NCBI RefSeq assembly: GCF_004295485.1
Contig: NZ_CP036164.1
Coordinates: 310,001-374,000 of the forward strand
Reading direction: 5' to 3'
Origin: Janibacter limosus
GTDB lineage: Bacteria; Actinomycetota; Actinomycetes; Actinomycetales; Dermatophilaceae
Length of the DNA: 64,000 nt
A program made the position numbers and the translations under genes. The notes beneath the pieces were generated by a model that was given only the letters and a program-made list of their open reading frames with translations, was not told where the DNA came from and did not search any database. Within the stretch, counting starts at the first letter, position 1; each line of letters opens with the position of its first letter. This document shows positions 27,155-35,791 of the stretch, in pieces.

Positions 27155-27780
27155 GCCTGCTGAGCGTCACGGGCCTGGCCAAGGGCTTCGGTGGGCGCCC
27201 GGTGCTCCAGGGTCTCGACCTCGAGGTCGCCGCCGGTGAGGTCGTGGCCCTCGTCGGCCCCAACGGCGTCGGCAAGTCCACCGCGCTGCGGTGCATCGTG
27301 GGGGCCGACACCCCCGACGAAGGGGAGGTCCTCCTCGGCGAGCACCGGCTCGACACCCGCCAACCGCAGACCCGGCGGGCCGTATGCGCCGTGCTGGGCG
27401 ACCTCGGCATCCTGCCCGACCTCACGGTCGCGGAGCACCTCGACCTGCTCGCCCGTGGGCATGCCGTGGAGGACCCCGCAGCGATCGTCGCGGGAGCGCT
27501 CGACGAGGCGCAGATCGAGCACGTCTGCGACCAGCTGCCGGGGACCCTGTCGTCCGGGCAGGCGCAGCGCTTCGCGCTCGCGACCGCGATGGTGCGGCCG
27601 TGGACGCTGCTCCTGGCCGACGAGCCGGAGCAGCGTCTCGACGACGCAGGTCGAGGGTGGCTCGGTGACTGGCTGGCCGGCCATGCCGCCGCCGGTCGAG
27701 CCGTGCTCGTCGCCTGCCACGACCCGGAGGTGGTGCGGCGCAGCGGTGCCCGCATCGTGACCCTCGAGGGTGATGTCTGA
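27151..27780 (+). CDS. ABC transporter ATP-binding protein
   Basis: A 209-residue ATPase with Walker A GPNGVGKST (36-44), signature LSSGQ and Walker B LLLADEPEQ, where the usual Thr after Glu-Pro is Glu. Its ATG overlaps the nadC stop by four bases, and the permease-like gene follows with overlap, so they form one exporter. The substrate is unknown. The place inside the NAD operon is conserved in some Micrococcales as far as I recall; that needs checking. Confidence 0.88.
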   Translation: MSLLSVTGLAKGFGGRPVLQGLDLEVAAGEVVALVGPNGVGKSTALRCIVGADTPDEGEVLLGEHRLDTRQPQTRRAVCAVLGDLGILPDLTVAEHLDLLARGHAVEDPAAIVAGALDEAQIEHVCDQLPGTLSSGQAQRFALATAMVRPWTLLLADEPEQRLDDAGRGWLGDWLAGHAAAGRAVLVACHDPEVVRRSGARIVTLEGDV

Positions 27781-29101
27781 GGTGAGCGCCGAGCCGCTCA
27801 CCGGTGACCGGCAGGCCGCGCGGGAGGTGCTGCGCACCCGCCGCCGCGCGACGCACGCGCCCAGCGCGCTGCAGGTCCTCCAGGACTGGTACGTGGGCCT
27901 CTTCATCGCCGCGACCCTGCTCACGATGCTCTTCGCCGCCACCGGGCCGGCCATCCTGCGCCCCGACTGCGACACCGCGGTCTGCCTCGGCACCGGAGGC
28001 CATGACGTCGTGGCGCTCGTCGCGGCGATGCTCGGTCTGCTCGCGGCCGTCGTCGGGCTGCGCGCCGTCGGGCCGGTGTCCGCGGACCCGGGGCAGATGA
28101 GCTGGCTGCTGTCGACACCGGCGGACCGGGGCCTGCTGCTGCGCGGCCGGGTCCTGCGCGTGCTGCTCGTGGCCGCGGTGGCCGGCGCCGCCTGGGGTGT
28201 CCTCATCGGCTTCTCCCTCGCCAGCGGGTCCGGTGCGGCGACTGATCCCGTCGTCTCCGTCGTCGGGTGCGCGGTGGTCGGGCTGCTCGCCTGCCTCGTG
28301 ATCGTGCCGCTGACGCTGCGCCGGCAGGGCGGGTCCTTCGGGCTGTCGTCCGCCGCGCGCGCCGTCCCCGACGTCGAGCTGGGCAGGGCCGGTCAGGTCG
28401 TGCAGGCGGTCACGGCCGCGACGCTCATGCTCGACACCGTCGCCCTGGAGGTGCTGGCCGCCCGTCGGCGCCTCGCCCGCCGTGGGAGGTACGCGAGCCG
28501 TCCCGGTGCCGGGGGCCCCCTGCCGAGCATGCTCGTCCACGAGGTCCACGCCCTCACCCGCCGCTCCCGGCAGCTCCTCACCGCACTGCTGTCGTGCGTG
28601 GGTGCGCTCGTCGTGGGTCTCCTCCTCGGGCGCCTCGCCGGAGCAGTGGTCGCCGCGCTCGTCGTCTTCGCCGTCGCCCGCACCAGCGCCGGAGGGCTGT
28701 CGACGTGGCTGACCACCCCCGGCCTTCGTCGTGCCCTGCCGGAGCACCCGGCGGCTGTCGCTGCGGTCCTGGCGGTACCCCCCTTCGTCATGGCGGTCAT
28801 CGGGGCGCTCGTCGCGGTGGGTGCCCTCGGTCTGCCGTGGTGGGCCCCGGTGGCCTTCGCCCTCGCCGCGATGGCCGGCGCGATGCGTTCCTGCGACCCG
28901 CCGCCCGAGCTCGGGGCCGCCCTCGCCACTCCTGCCGGAGCCGTCCACGTCGGGCTGGTCCAGCGTCTCGTCCTCGGGCCGGACATCGTGCTCGCGGGCG
29001 CCGCGGTGGTGCTCATCGGCGCAGCTGTCGACCAGGGGCCGCTCGCACTGCTCACCTGCGCCGGCCTCGCGGCCTGGCAGCTCCTGCGTCCACGGGACTG
29101 A
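27773..29101 (+). CDS. Membrane component of ABC exporter, DUF6297-like
   Basis: A 442-residue protein with around ten hydrophobic segments (for example near residues 44-63, 77-95, 115-140, 160-180 and 265-305) and basic loops. It is probably the membrane half of the preceding ATPase. No family catalytic motif is visible, and the assignment to DUF6297 is tentative. ATG 27773 is preferred; it overlaps the ATPase stop by eight bases. It could also start at 27770 (GTG). Confidence 0.75.
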   Translation: MSEVSAEPLTGDRQAAREVLRTRRRATHAPSALQVLQDWYVGLFIAATLLTMLFAATGPAILRPDCDTAVCLGTGGHDVVALVAAMLGLLAAVVGLRAVGPVSADPGQMSWLLSTPADRGLLLRGRVLRVLLVAAVAGAAWGVLIGFSLASGSGAATDPVVSVVGCAVVGLLACLVIVPLTLRRQGGSFGLSSAARAVPDVELGRAGQVVQAVTAATLMLDTVALEVLAARRRLARRGRYASRPGAGGPLPSMLVHEVHALTRRSRQLLTALLSCVGALVVGLLLGRLAGAVVAALVVFAVARTSAGGLSTWLTTPGLRRALPEHPAAVAAVLAVPPFVMAVIGALVAVGALGLPWWAPVAFALAAMAGAMRSCDPPPELGAALATPAGAVHVGLVQRLVLGPDIVLAGAAVVLIGAAVDQGPLALLTCAGLAAWQLLRPRD

Positions 29102-29197
29102 CGGGCGAGCATCGACCGGCCCCCGCACCGCGCCCGTGGTGAGCGCGACAGCGTGCGGATTCGGGGGTTGAGGGGCGCGCGGATATCGTGGTGCCCC

Positions 29198-30700
29198 GTG
29201 AGCGACCACCCCACCGATACCCCCGTCGACGACGAGCTGCCCGAGCAGATGCGCATCCGTCGCGCCAAGCGAGACCGCCTGCTCGCCGACGGCAAGGAGG
29301 CCTACCCGGTCACGGTGGGCCGTACCCACTCCCTCGCCGAGGTCACCGAGAGCTGGCAGCACCTCGAGACCGGCGAGGAGACCCAGGACGTCGTCACCGT
29401 CGCCGGCCGGGTGATGTTCGTGCGCAACACGGGCAAGCTCGCCTTCGCTGCCCTCCAGGAGGGCGTCGGGACCAGGCTGCAGGTGATGCTCTCCCTCGCC
29501 GAGGTCGGCGAGGAGTCCCTCGCGCAGTGGAAGGCCGACGTCGACCTGGGCGACCACGTCGCGGTCACCGGTCGGGTCATCCGCTCCCGCCGCGGTGAGC
29601 TCTCCGTCATGGCGACCGCCTGGACCATGGCGTCCAAGGCACTGCGCCCCCTGCCGGTCCTGCACAAGGAGCTGTCGGAGGAGGCACGCGTGCGTCAGCG
29701 CTACGCCGACCTCGTCGTGCGCCAGGAGGCGCGCGACATGGTGCGCCTGCGCGCCGGCATCGTGCGCGCGATCCGAGAGACCCTGCACGCGCGCTCCTTC
29801 ATCGAGATCGAGACGCCCGTGCTGCAGCTGGTGCATGGTGGCGCCGCCGCGCGCCCCTTCGACACGCACATGAATGCCTTCGACCAGAAGATGTCGCTGC
29901 GCATCGCCTTGGAGCTGCCGCTGAAGAAGGCGGTCGTCGGGGGTGTCGACAAGGTCTACGAGATGGGTCGCCTATTCCGCAACGAAGGCGTGGATTCGAC
30001 GCACTCACCCGAATTCACCTCGCTCGAGGCCTACGAGGCCTGGGGTGACCAGTTCACGATGGCCGAGCTCATCAAGGAATTGCACCTGGCCGCCGCAGAG
30101 GTTGCCGGCACCCAGATCGTGAGCACGGCAGCCGGTGAGGTCGACCTCGGTGGCGAATGGCGCTGGTTGTCCTTCTACGACGGACTGAGCCAGGCCGTCG
30201 GCGAGAATGTCGACGTCTTTACATCGGTGCAGCGTCTGCGCGAGATCGCCGACGCGAAGGGGGTCCAGCTCGACCCCGCCTGGGACGCCGGCAAGGCCGC
30301 CATGGAGCTGGTCGCCGAGCTCGTCGAGCCGACCTGCGTGCAGCCGACCTTCATCTGCGACTATCCCGCCATCGCCCAGCCGCTCGCCCGTCCGCACCGC
30401 GACAGGCCGGGGCAGATCGAGGCCTGGGACCTCTTCATCGGCGGGGTCGAGCGTGGTACCGCCTTCTCCGAGCTCATCGACCCCGTCATCCAGCGGGAGG
30501 TCCTCGAGGACCAGTCGCGGCGCGCGGCCGCGGGTGATGACGAGGCGATGGCGCTGGACGAGGACTTCCTGCGCGCCTTGGAGTTCGGTGCCCCGCCCAT
30601 GGGCGGTCTGGGCCTGGGGATCGACCGGCTCATCATGCTCTTCACCAGTGTGGGCATCCGAGAGACCATTCTCTTCCCGCACCTGAAGCCGGAGGCCTGA
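29198..30700 (+). CDS. lysS: Lysyl-tRNA synthetase, class II
   Basis: Charges tRNA-Lys with lysine. The 500-residue class II enzyme has an N-terminal OB-fold anticodon-binding domain (residues about 55-150), then motif 1 around FIEIETPVLQ, motif 2 FRNEGVDSTHSPEFT and motif 3 GLGIDRLIML. GTG 29198 is preceded by TATCGT eight bases upstream (29184-29189), suggesting leaderless transcription. A small membrane protein gene and lsr2 follow, as in other actinobacteria. Confidence 0.96.
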   Translation: MSDHPTDTPVDDELPEQMRIRRAKRDRLLADGKEAYPVTVGRTHSLAEVTESWQHLETGEETQDVVTVAGRVMFVRNTGKLAFAALQEGVGTRLQVMLSLAEVGEESLAQWKADVDLGDHVAVTGRVIRSRRGELSVMATAWTMASKALRPLPVLHKELSEEARVRQRYADLVVRQEARDMVRLRAGIVRAIRETLHARSFIEIETPVLQLVHGGAAARPFDTHMNAFDQKMSLRIALELPLKKAVVGGVDKVYEMGRLFRNEGVDSTHSPEFTSLEAYEAWGDQFTMAELIKELHLAAAEVAGTQIVSTAAGEVDLGGEWRWLSFYDGLSQAVGENVDVFTSVQRLREIADAKGVQLDPAWDAGKAAMELVAELVEPTCVQPTFICDYPAIAQPLARPHRDRPGQIEAWDLFIGGVERGTAFSELIDPVIQREVLEDQSRRAAAGDDEAMALDEDFLRALEFGAPPMGGLGLGIDRLIMLFTSVGIRETILFPHLKPEA

Positions 30701-30701
30701 G

Positions 30702-30908
30702 ATGGACTTCATCAATGAATACTGGCCCTATGTGGCGGCATTGCTGCCCACGCTCGGTGTCGCCTTTCTCTTCTACTGGATCATCCGATACATGATCGAG
30801 GCCGACCGGAGTGAACGAAAGGCCCTCGCGAAGTGGAATGCAGATCACACAAAGGCCGATTCCGAGAACGCTTCTGGGGATAACTCAGGAGATTCTGCGA
30901 GTTCATGA
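30702..30908 (+). CDS. Small single-span membrane protein downstream of lysS
   Basis: A 68-residue protein starting one base after the lysS stop. One transmembrane segment (about residues 9-29) is followed by a charged tail (ADRSERKALAKWNADH). It belongs to a conserved but uncharacterised group found between lysS and lsr2 in actinobacteria. The gene is coupled to lysS translation. No function can be inferred. Confidence 0.75.
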   Translation: MDFINEYWPYVAALLPTLGVAFLFYWIIRYMIEADRSERKALAKWNADHTKADSENASGDNSGDSASS

Positions 30909-30919
30909 CTATTGTGGAG

Positions 30920-30944
30920 TCCAATCATTCACCCCACGATTGGA
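30920..30944. promoter_or_regulatory. 7-bp inverted repeat before lsr2
   Basis: TCCAATC (30920-30926) and GATTGGA (30938-30944) form a perfect inverted repeat with an 11-nt spacer, ending six bases before the lsr2 ATG. It lies in the most AT-rich stretch of the region. It could be an operator, possibly for Lsr2 itself, or an RNA hairpin that hides the start. Confidence 0.45.
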
Positions 30945-30950
30945 ATTCAC

Positions 30951-31280
30951 ATGGCGCAGCGAGTCCAGATCATCCTCGAGGACGACCTTGACGGCGGCGA
31001 CGCCACCGAGACCGTCACCTTCGGTCTTGATGGTGTGACCTACGAGATCGACCTCAACGACAAGAATGCCGCCGCCCTGCGCGACTCGCTCGCCGGATAT
31101 GTCGGCGCGGGTCGTCGGGTCTCCGGACGCAAGAGCACCGGCACCGCATCGAGTGCCCGCTCCAGCAGCGGCGAGCTGAGCAAGATCCGTGAGTGGGCCC
31201 GCAGCAACGGCCACGACGTCTCCGACCGCGGACGCATCAGCCAGAAGGTGCGCGACGCCTACGCCAAGGCCAACGGCTGA
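30951..31280 (+). CDS. lsr2: Lsr2 nucleoid-associated protein
   Basis: A 109-residue DNA-bridging, xenogeneic-silencing protein. It has an N-terminal oligomerisation domain (QRVQIILEDDLDGGDATETVTFGLDGVTYEIDL), a Ser/Gly linker and the C-terminal DNA-binding domain IREWARSNGHDVSDRGRISQKVRDAY, with the Arg-Gly-Arg core that inserts into the minor groove of AT-rich DNA. ATG 30951 gives the standard MAQRVQI start; no strong Shine-Dalgarno sequence is visible. An inverted repeat just upstream suggests autoregulation. Confidence 0.96.
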   Translation: MAQRVQIILEDDLDGGDATETVTFGLDGVTYEIDLNDKNAAALRDSLAGYVGAGRRVSGRKSTGTASSARSSSGELSKIREWARSNGHDVSDRGRISQKVRDAYAKANG

Positions 31281-31291
31281 GTCACCCACCC

Positions 31292-31906
31292 GTGAGCGCC
31301 GAGCTGCGCGATGTCATCACCCAGCTCGGCCGCTCTCTTGCCGTGCTGCAGGTCCGGGTCGCCGATGACGGCGACCCGGACCTCGGCATACCCCTGGCCA
31401 GGGCGCACGAGATCGCCCCGGGGTGGATCGACACCTATCGCGAGCTGACGATCGAGCAGTGGGGGACCGCCCCACCCGGCATGCCCTCCGCCTTCGTCCT
31501 GCAGTACCTCGTCGACCCGCTGGCCACGGTCATCTCCGCGGCCGCGACCCGGACCCCCTTCGCGCTGTCGGCGGACCCCTCGCTCTGGTCGATCGGCCTC
31601 GAGCCGACCTACCTCTATCCCGTCGCGGCGCAGGTGCGCGCGGGCGACCATCGACGGGTCGACGACGACATCGAGCGGCTCGACCTCGCCTACGAGGGAT
31701 ATCGCGCCACGGCCGACCAGATCGCGACCGCGCTGCCGTCGCCGACGAGGATGAGCTCTCGCCAGCGCCTCGGCATGGTCGAGGACATGTGGGAGATGTC
31801 CCTCGCCCGGCTGGCCGGCGCGCCACCGCCCGAGCGGCTCTCGTGCTGCCTCATCTATTCGCTGCCGGACTGCCAGCCGTGCGCGGGCTGTCCTCGCCAG
31901 ACCTGA
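31292..31906 (+). CDS. FhuF-like (2Fe-2S) protein
   Basis: A 204-residue protein whose C-terminus carries Cys-Cys-x10-Cys-x2-Cys (CCLIYSLPDCQPCAGCPR), the motif that binds a 2Fe-2S cluster in FhuF, the ferric siderophore reductase. The preceding region (FVLQYLVDPLATVISAAA, then YPVAAQVRAG) fits the FhuF N-terminal domain. It may release iron from ferric siderophores, but no siderophore uptake gene lies nearby. One extra Cys lies in LPDC. GTG start 12 bases past lsr2. Confidence 0.72.
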   Translation: MSAELRDVITQLGRSLAVLQVRVADDGDPDLGIPLARAHEIAPGWIDTYRELTIEQWGTAPPGMPSAFVLQYLVDPLATVISAAATRTPFALSADPSLWSIGLEPTYLYPVAAQVRAGDHRRVDDDIERLDLAYEGYRATADQIATALPSPTRMSSRQRLGMVEDMWEMSLARLAGAPPPERLSCCLIYSLPDCQPCAGCPRQT

Positions 31907-31935
31907 CGGGGACGGGCGCGACTGGAGGGGATGCG

Positions 31936-32817
31936 TCAGGGGAGCAGGGGCGCGAGCAGGTCGCCGTCGCTCTCGAGCCGATCCAGCACCTGCTCGAAGT
32001 CCAGCTGGGTCAGGGCGTCCGCGTCCTGCGCGCCCGCCTCGACCTCGTCCCAGGTCCGAGGAGCGGCGACCCACGGGTCCTCACGGCCGCGCATCGAGTA
32101 GGGGCAGACCGTGGTCTTGGCCGCGACATTTTGGCTCCAGTCGATGAAGACCTTGCCCGGGCGCAGCGTCTTGGTCATCTTCCACAGCACGAGGTCGGGA
32201 TGCTTCTGGGTCATCTCCTGCGCGAGCTGCTGCGCCAGGTCACGGACCTGGTCGCTCGTGAGGTCACCCCCGAGGCGGGCGTAGAGCTGCATCCCCTTGC
32301 TGCCCGACGTCACCGGGTGCAGGTCGAGCCCGAGTCCGCCGAGCCGCTCGCGCAGCAGCAGCGCGACGCGGGCGCACTCGTGCAGGCCGGCGGGCTTGCC
32401 GGGGTCGAGGTCGATGACGAGCCGGTCGGGGTTGAGCCGCTCGCCGTCCTCGACCCGCCACTGGGGCACGTGCAGCTCGATGCTGTTGAGGTTGACCAGG
32501 TAGGTCAGCTGCGCGAGGTCCTCGACGAGGGGATAGGTGACGTCGGAGATCTCGACCCTGGGCAGCCAGCTCGGCGCGCCGGAGGGCAGGTTCTTCTCGA
32601 AAAAGCTCATGTCCTCCACCCCGTGCGGGAAGCGCACCCGCGTCACGGGTCGCCCCGCCAGGTGCGCGAGCACCGTCTCGCCGGCCCGGGCGTAGTAGGA
32701 GAGGACCTCGCCCTTGGTCGTCTCGGTCGCGGGGTACATGACCTTGTCGAGCGAGGTCAGGCGCATCGTGCGCCCGGCCACCTGGACCCGGGTGGTCCTG
32801 CCCTGGGGGTCAGCCAT
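31936..32817 (-). CDS. ligD: LigD primase-polymerase (NHEJ)
   Basis: A 293-residue member of the archaeo-eukaryotic primase family that adds nucleotides at broken DNA ends. Key motifs are SLDKVMYPATETTKGEVL, the catalytic-metal Asp pair in VIDLDPG (about residues 155-161), SGSKGMQLYARL and a later KVFIDWSQN. It is encoded separately from the ligase, unlike the M. tuberculosis three-domain LigD, and no nuclease domain is seen here. The ATG lies inside the ligase gene's end (overlap 8 bases). Confidence 0.94.
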   Translation of the reverse strand: MADPQGRTTRVQVAGRTMRLTSLDKVMYPATETTKGEVLSYYARAGETVLAHLAGRPVTRVRFPHGVEDMSFFEKNLPSGAPSWLPRVEISDVTYPLVEDLAQLTYLVNLNSIELHVPQWRVEDGERLNPDRLVIDLDPGKPAGLHECARVALLLRERLGGLGLDLHPVTSGSKGMQLYARLGGDLTSDQVRDLAQQLAQEMTQKHPDLVLWKMTKTLRPGKVFIDWSQNVAAKTTVCPYSMRGREDPWVAAPRTWDEVEAGAQDADALTQLDFEQVLDRLESDGDLLAPLLP

Positions 32818-33745
32818 CGCTCGTCTCCATCAGGTCGGCGGCGGTCAGGTCGGTGCGCACCCTCTGGTGGGAGGGCTGCCGCAGCCGACCGCCACCACCA
32901 CGGCCCAGGCTGGCGACGTCGAGGACGACCTCTGGCTCGACCCAGATGGTCCCGACGGCGTCCTCGCGCGGCACCGGACTGACGAAGGGAGAGTCCGCTC
33001 GCTCCAGCGGACGCAGCCGCGTGAGGAGACTCGCGCCGGCACGTCCGGCGAGACCGGCGCCGACGCGACCCACGAACTCCCAGCCGCCGTCGCCCGGGCG
33101 GCCGACGAGCACGGCGCCGAGCCGGTTGCCCCCGGTCTCGGGGCGCCAGCCGCCGACGACGACCGAGAGGGTGTCGCGGTGCGGGCGCTTGAGCCAGTCG
33201 GGGGAGCGCCGTCCGGGGGAGTAGGGCGAGGAGCGTCGCTTGGAGACGATGCCCTCGAGCCCCTGCTCGGCCGTGGCGGCCAGCAGGCCCTCGCCGTCGT
33301 CATGGGTCGCAGGGACCTGCCAGCGAGGGCCCTCGAGGTCGAGCTGCTCGAGCAGGGCGCGTCGGGCCGACCACGGCTGGGCCGTCAGGTCCTGGCCGAG
33401 CAGCCGCACCACGTCGAAGACGACGAAGGTCACCGGACGGGCGACGGCGGCCCGGGCCGCCTTGCGCGCGTCGGCCACGTGCATCCGGTCGGCGAGCGCG
33501 GCGAAGGACGGGCGCCCGTCGGCGAAGGAGACCACCTCGCCGTCGAGGAGCATGTCGTCGTAGAGGTCGGCCAGCGGGACCAGCTCGGGGAAGGCGACGG
33601 TGACGTCACGGCCGGAGCGGCTCGTCAGGGTCAGGCCGCCTCCCTTCGCCTCGGCGAGGATGCGCATGCCGTCCCACTTGACCTCGTGCACCCACTCCGG
33701 CCCGGCCGGGACCGTCTCGGTGAGGGTGGCGAGCATCGGGCGCAT
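32810..33745 (-). CDS. ligD: LigD ATP-dependent DNA ligase (NHEJ)
   Basis: Seals double-strand breaks with Ku. The adenylation lysine Lys23 is in KWDG; EGIVSKRR and WLKRPHRDTLSVVVGG are further conserved elements, and the OB fold follows. 311 residues. The promoter-proximal 175 bases are repeated at 36551-36725 with three synonymous mismatches, and the copy here sits directly next to an ABC island. CAGGAT seven bases before the ATG is kept in both copies and may be the minus-10 box. Confidence 0.94.
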   Translation of the reverse strand: MRPMLATLTETVPAGPEWVHEVKWDGMRILAEAKGGGLTLTSRSGRDVTVAFPELVPLADLYDDMLLDGEVVSFADGRPSFAALADRMHVADARKAARAAVARPVTFVVFDVVRLLGQDLTAQPWSARRALLEQLDLEGPRWQVPATHDDGEGLLAATAEQGLEGIVSKRRSSPYSPGRRSPDWLKRPHRDTLSVVVGGWRPETGGNRLGAVLVGRPGDGGWEFVGRVGAGLAGRAGASLLTRLRPLERADSPFVSPVPREDAVGTIWVEPEVVLDVASLGRGGGGRLRQPSHQRVRTDLTAADLMETSDG

Positions 33746-33760
33746 GAGGCCAATCCTGCA
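33566..33760. repeat. Left copy of ligD 5' duplication flanking the ABC island
   Basis: This segment (5' codons of ligD plus its leader) matches 36546-36739 at about 98 percent over the 175 coding bases (three mismatches, all synonymous). The pair forms direct repeats around 33746-36545. Confidence 0.92.
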
Positions 33761-33788
33761 ACATTGGACGCCGTGGGGAACTGACCGG

Positions 33789-34391
33789 CTAGAGGCTGCG
33801 TGGACGCGTAACGGCGGCGATCAGGCCAATCCCCATCAACATCAGGCCGGTTGCTGTGCGGGGCGCACTGAGAGTGTCGTTGTACGCGATGTTGTAGTCC
33901 CAAGGAACCAGACCCGGGACGGACATGAAGATCGCGACGACGGTCGGCGTCACCCCCCCCGGGCGCCCACGGGCCGCGAGCCCCACCAGGGTCAACCCCC
34001 AATACGCAAGCCAGAGGGCAGCGAGTTGCCCACTGGCGACCGTCGGTCCAAGGATCGTCAGCACGGTGGTCATCCCCAGCGCACTCAGGCACAGATGCAT
34101 GGCGATGCGGATCGCATGAAGGGTGGTGCGGCGGCGGGGAGTGACCGCGACCAACCACGGCACGTCCCGGGTGAGCAGGTAGGCATGCGGCAGCGGCACG
34201 AACGCCAGCGCCACCCCGCCCCATTGAGTCAGCAGCGTGGGCGGAAGGTCCACCCGTTGGGCCAGGTCCGGAAGCTCGAAGTGCGTCGCGGTCACCACCA
34301 CGACCCACGTCGCGGCGAACCAGAGCAGCCAGCCCAGCGCTAGCCGCGGTGCACTACCCGGACCGAGTCCTGTCATGAGAGGCGGGTTCAC
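33789..34391 (-). CDS. Membrane protein, ABC island third gene
   Basis: A 200-residue protein with about six hydrophobic segments and few charged residues between them (PLPHAYLL, RRRTTLHAIRIAMH). Its start overlaps the end of the 34388 gene by four bases, so the two are coupled. No family could be named. Probably a subunit of the adjacent ABC exporter. Codon choice is less GC-biased than that of the neighbours, fitting an acquired segment. The CGAAGGG heptamer common elsewhere is missing. Confidence 0.75.
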   Translation of the reverse strand: MNPPLMTGLGPGSAPRLALGWLLWFAATWVVVVTATHFELPDLAQRVDLPPTLLTQWGGVALAFVPLPHAYLLTRDVPWLVAVTPRRRTTLHAIRIAMHLCLSALGMTTVLTILGPTVASGQLAALWLAYWGLTLVGLAARGRPGGVTPTVVAIFMSVPGLVPWDYNIAYNDTLSAPRTATGLMLMGIGLIAAVTRPRSL

Positions 34392-35791
34392 GACGGCAGG
34401 TCGTCCACATCAAGCTCGCAATCCGTCGGGGGACGTTCCTGTCCGGCAAGCCAGTCCCGCACCTGTTCGTCGGGGAGATCGGCTAGCCGGTCACCGAGGC
34501 GGATCGCGTTGTCCCACGCCGTTGGTTCGAGGACCTGAGCGATCATGGGCTGTTGCCCCGACCCGGCAGTGGCGAAGACGTCAATCGAGCGTTGCTGCCC
34601 CCACCACCGCAACAGCGCGATATTGGCACTGTTATCGAGGCACGGCCCCACGAGCAGGCTCACCGCCAGCTCGGCCTCCCACCGCTGGACGTCGACCCGT
34701 CGGGTCGGGGAATACCGCCCATCGCTCGGTTGCCACACGAGATAGCCGTCGTGTGCGATTCCTGGATAAACCGGCTCGGGCGGCTGTTCAACGTGTCTGG
34801 CGCCGGCTGGTCCCGTCGAGGCCCGATCCGGACCGATGGTTGTCGGGCGCAGTTGAGACGGAAGGGGGGTCAGCGACAGTTTGGCTGCGCGCTGGTAGTC
34901 GGCCACACGGTTGGCGTAGCTCCCAAGTGTGCACATGCGGGGCGCCTCACCGGCGCACGTCACGTCAGTGCTGCCGGCGATCGGGGACCAACTCGGCGGT
35001 AGCAGCATGGTGGCTGCCAGCGCGACACTCAGGCACACCAAGGTCGGCCTCAGCCACGCGCGGCCGAGACACGCCACGGCCAATGCTGTCATCGCCAGTG
35101 CCAGCCACCACGCCACCCGAACGATCGAGGACGAGGCCGTTGGTGAATCGAAATCCCAACCGGATGCGTCGTTGGACGCCAAGGCTGCCCAAGTAGCCCC
35201 GTCGCCTCGGGTGACCAAGAGCGCGTTCCAGGCGTAAGGGATCGCCACCGCGACTGGCAGAGCGAGAAATCCCGGTAAGAACCGAGCTGTAGCGACGCCG
35301 ACGCTTGCCCAGCACACGGCGGAGCACACCTGCACCGCGATGAGACCGGCCGATGCCCAGCCCAGCACCGGCCCGACGTCCGATGCCTTGGAGTAGCTCA
35401 GCCACACCATCGCGGCCAGCAGCGTGAGGTAGCTGACCATGCCGCTGGTGGCACTGACCACCACGCTCGCGCGGTAACGAGCCTGCGCTGGACGCGCTGA
35501 CCCGACTGCCAGCTCACGCAGGAAGCCCGCGCGCAAGGGCAAGGCCAGCCAACAGCCGAAGCCGGCCACGACGCAGGTCCACACGAATGTCGGATCTTGG
35601 GAAGCGCTCACCGTTCCCGGCAGCCAGCCCAACCATTTGCCCCGGGTTGCCCAGACCATGATCAAGCCGGCTGCGGTGCACACAATGGTGACCCCCAACC
35701 AGAGCGCGGACACCCGCCGACGCAGCACAGGGGCGAGCCCGCGTGGCTGACCGCCTCGCCGACCCGCCGCTGGGCGAAAGTCGATACTCAC
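34388..35791 (-). CDS. ABC exporter permease-like membrane protein
   Basis: A 467-residue protein with about eight predicted transmembrane segments in the first 270 residues and a long extracytoplasmic or cytoplasmic C-terminal domain (residues about 290-467) rich in Pro/Arg, with a tail ending in acidic residues (CELDVDDLPS). It overlaps both neighbours by a few bases, in line with a three-gene ABC operon. No enzymatic motif was found. Substrate, perhaps a peptide or antibiotic, is unknown. Confidence 0.78.
   Translation of the reverse strand: MSIDFRPAAGRRGGQPRGLAPVLRRRVSALWLGVTIVCTAAGLIMVWATRGKWLGWLPGTVSASQDPTFVWTCVVAGFGCWLALPLRAGFLRELAVGSARPAQARYRASVVVSATSGMVSYLTLLAAMVWLSYSKASDVGPVLGWASAGLIAVQVCSAVCWASVGVATARFLPGFLALPVAVAIPYAWNALLVTRGDGATWAALASNDASGWDFDSPTASSSIVRVAWWLALAMTALAVACLGRAWLRPTLVCLSVALAATMLLPPSWSPIAGSTDVTCAGEAPRMCTLGSYANRVADYQRAAKLSLTPLPSQLRPTTIGPDRASTGPAGARHVEQPPEPVYPGIAHDGYLVWQPSDGRYSPTRRVDVQRWEAELAVSLLVGPCLDNSANIALLRWWGQQRSIDVFATAGSGQQPMIAQVLEPTAWDNAIRLGDRLADLPDEQVRDWLAGQERPPTDCELDVDDLPS

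Noticed and set aside
27422..29869. 815-codon minus-strand frame opposite the ABC pair and lysS
   Set aside because: No motif and repeats of Arg/Gly/Pro/Ala; lysS on the other strand is certain.
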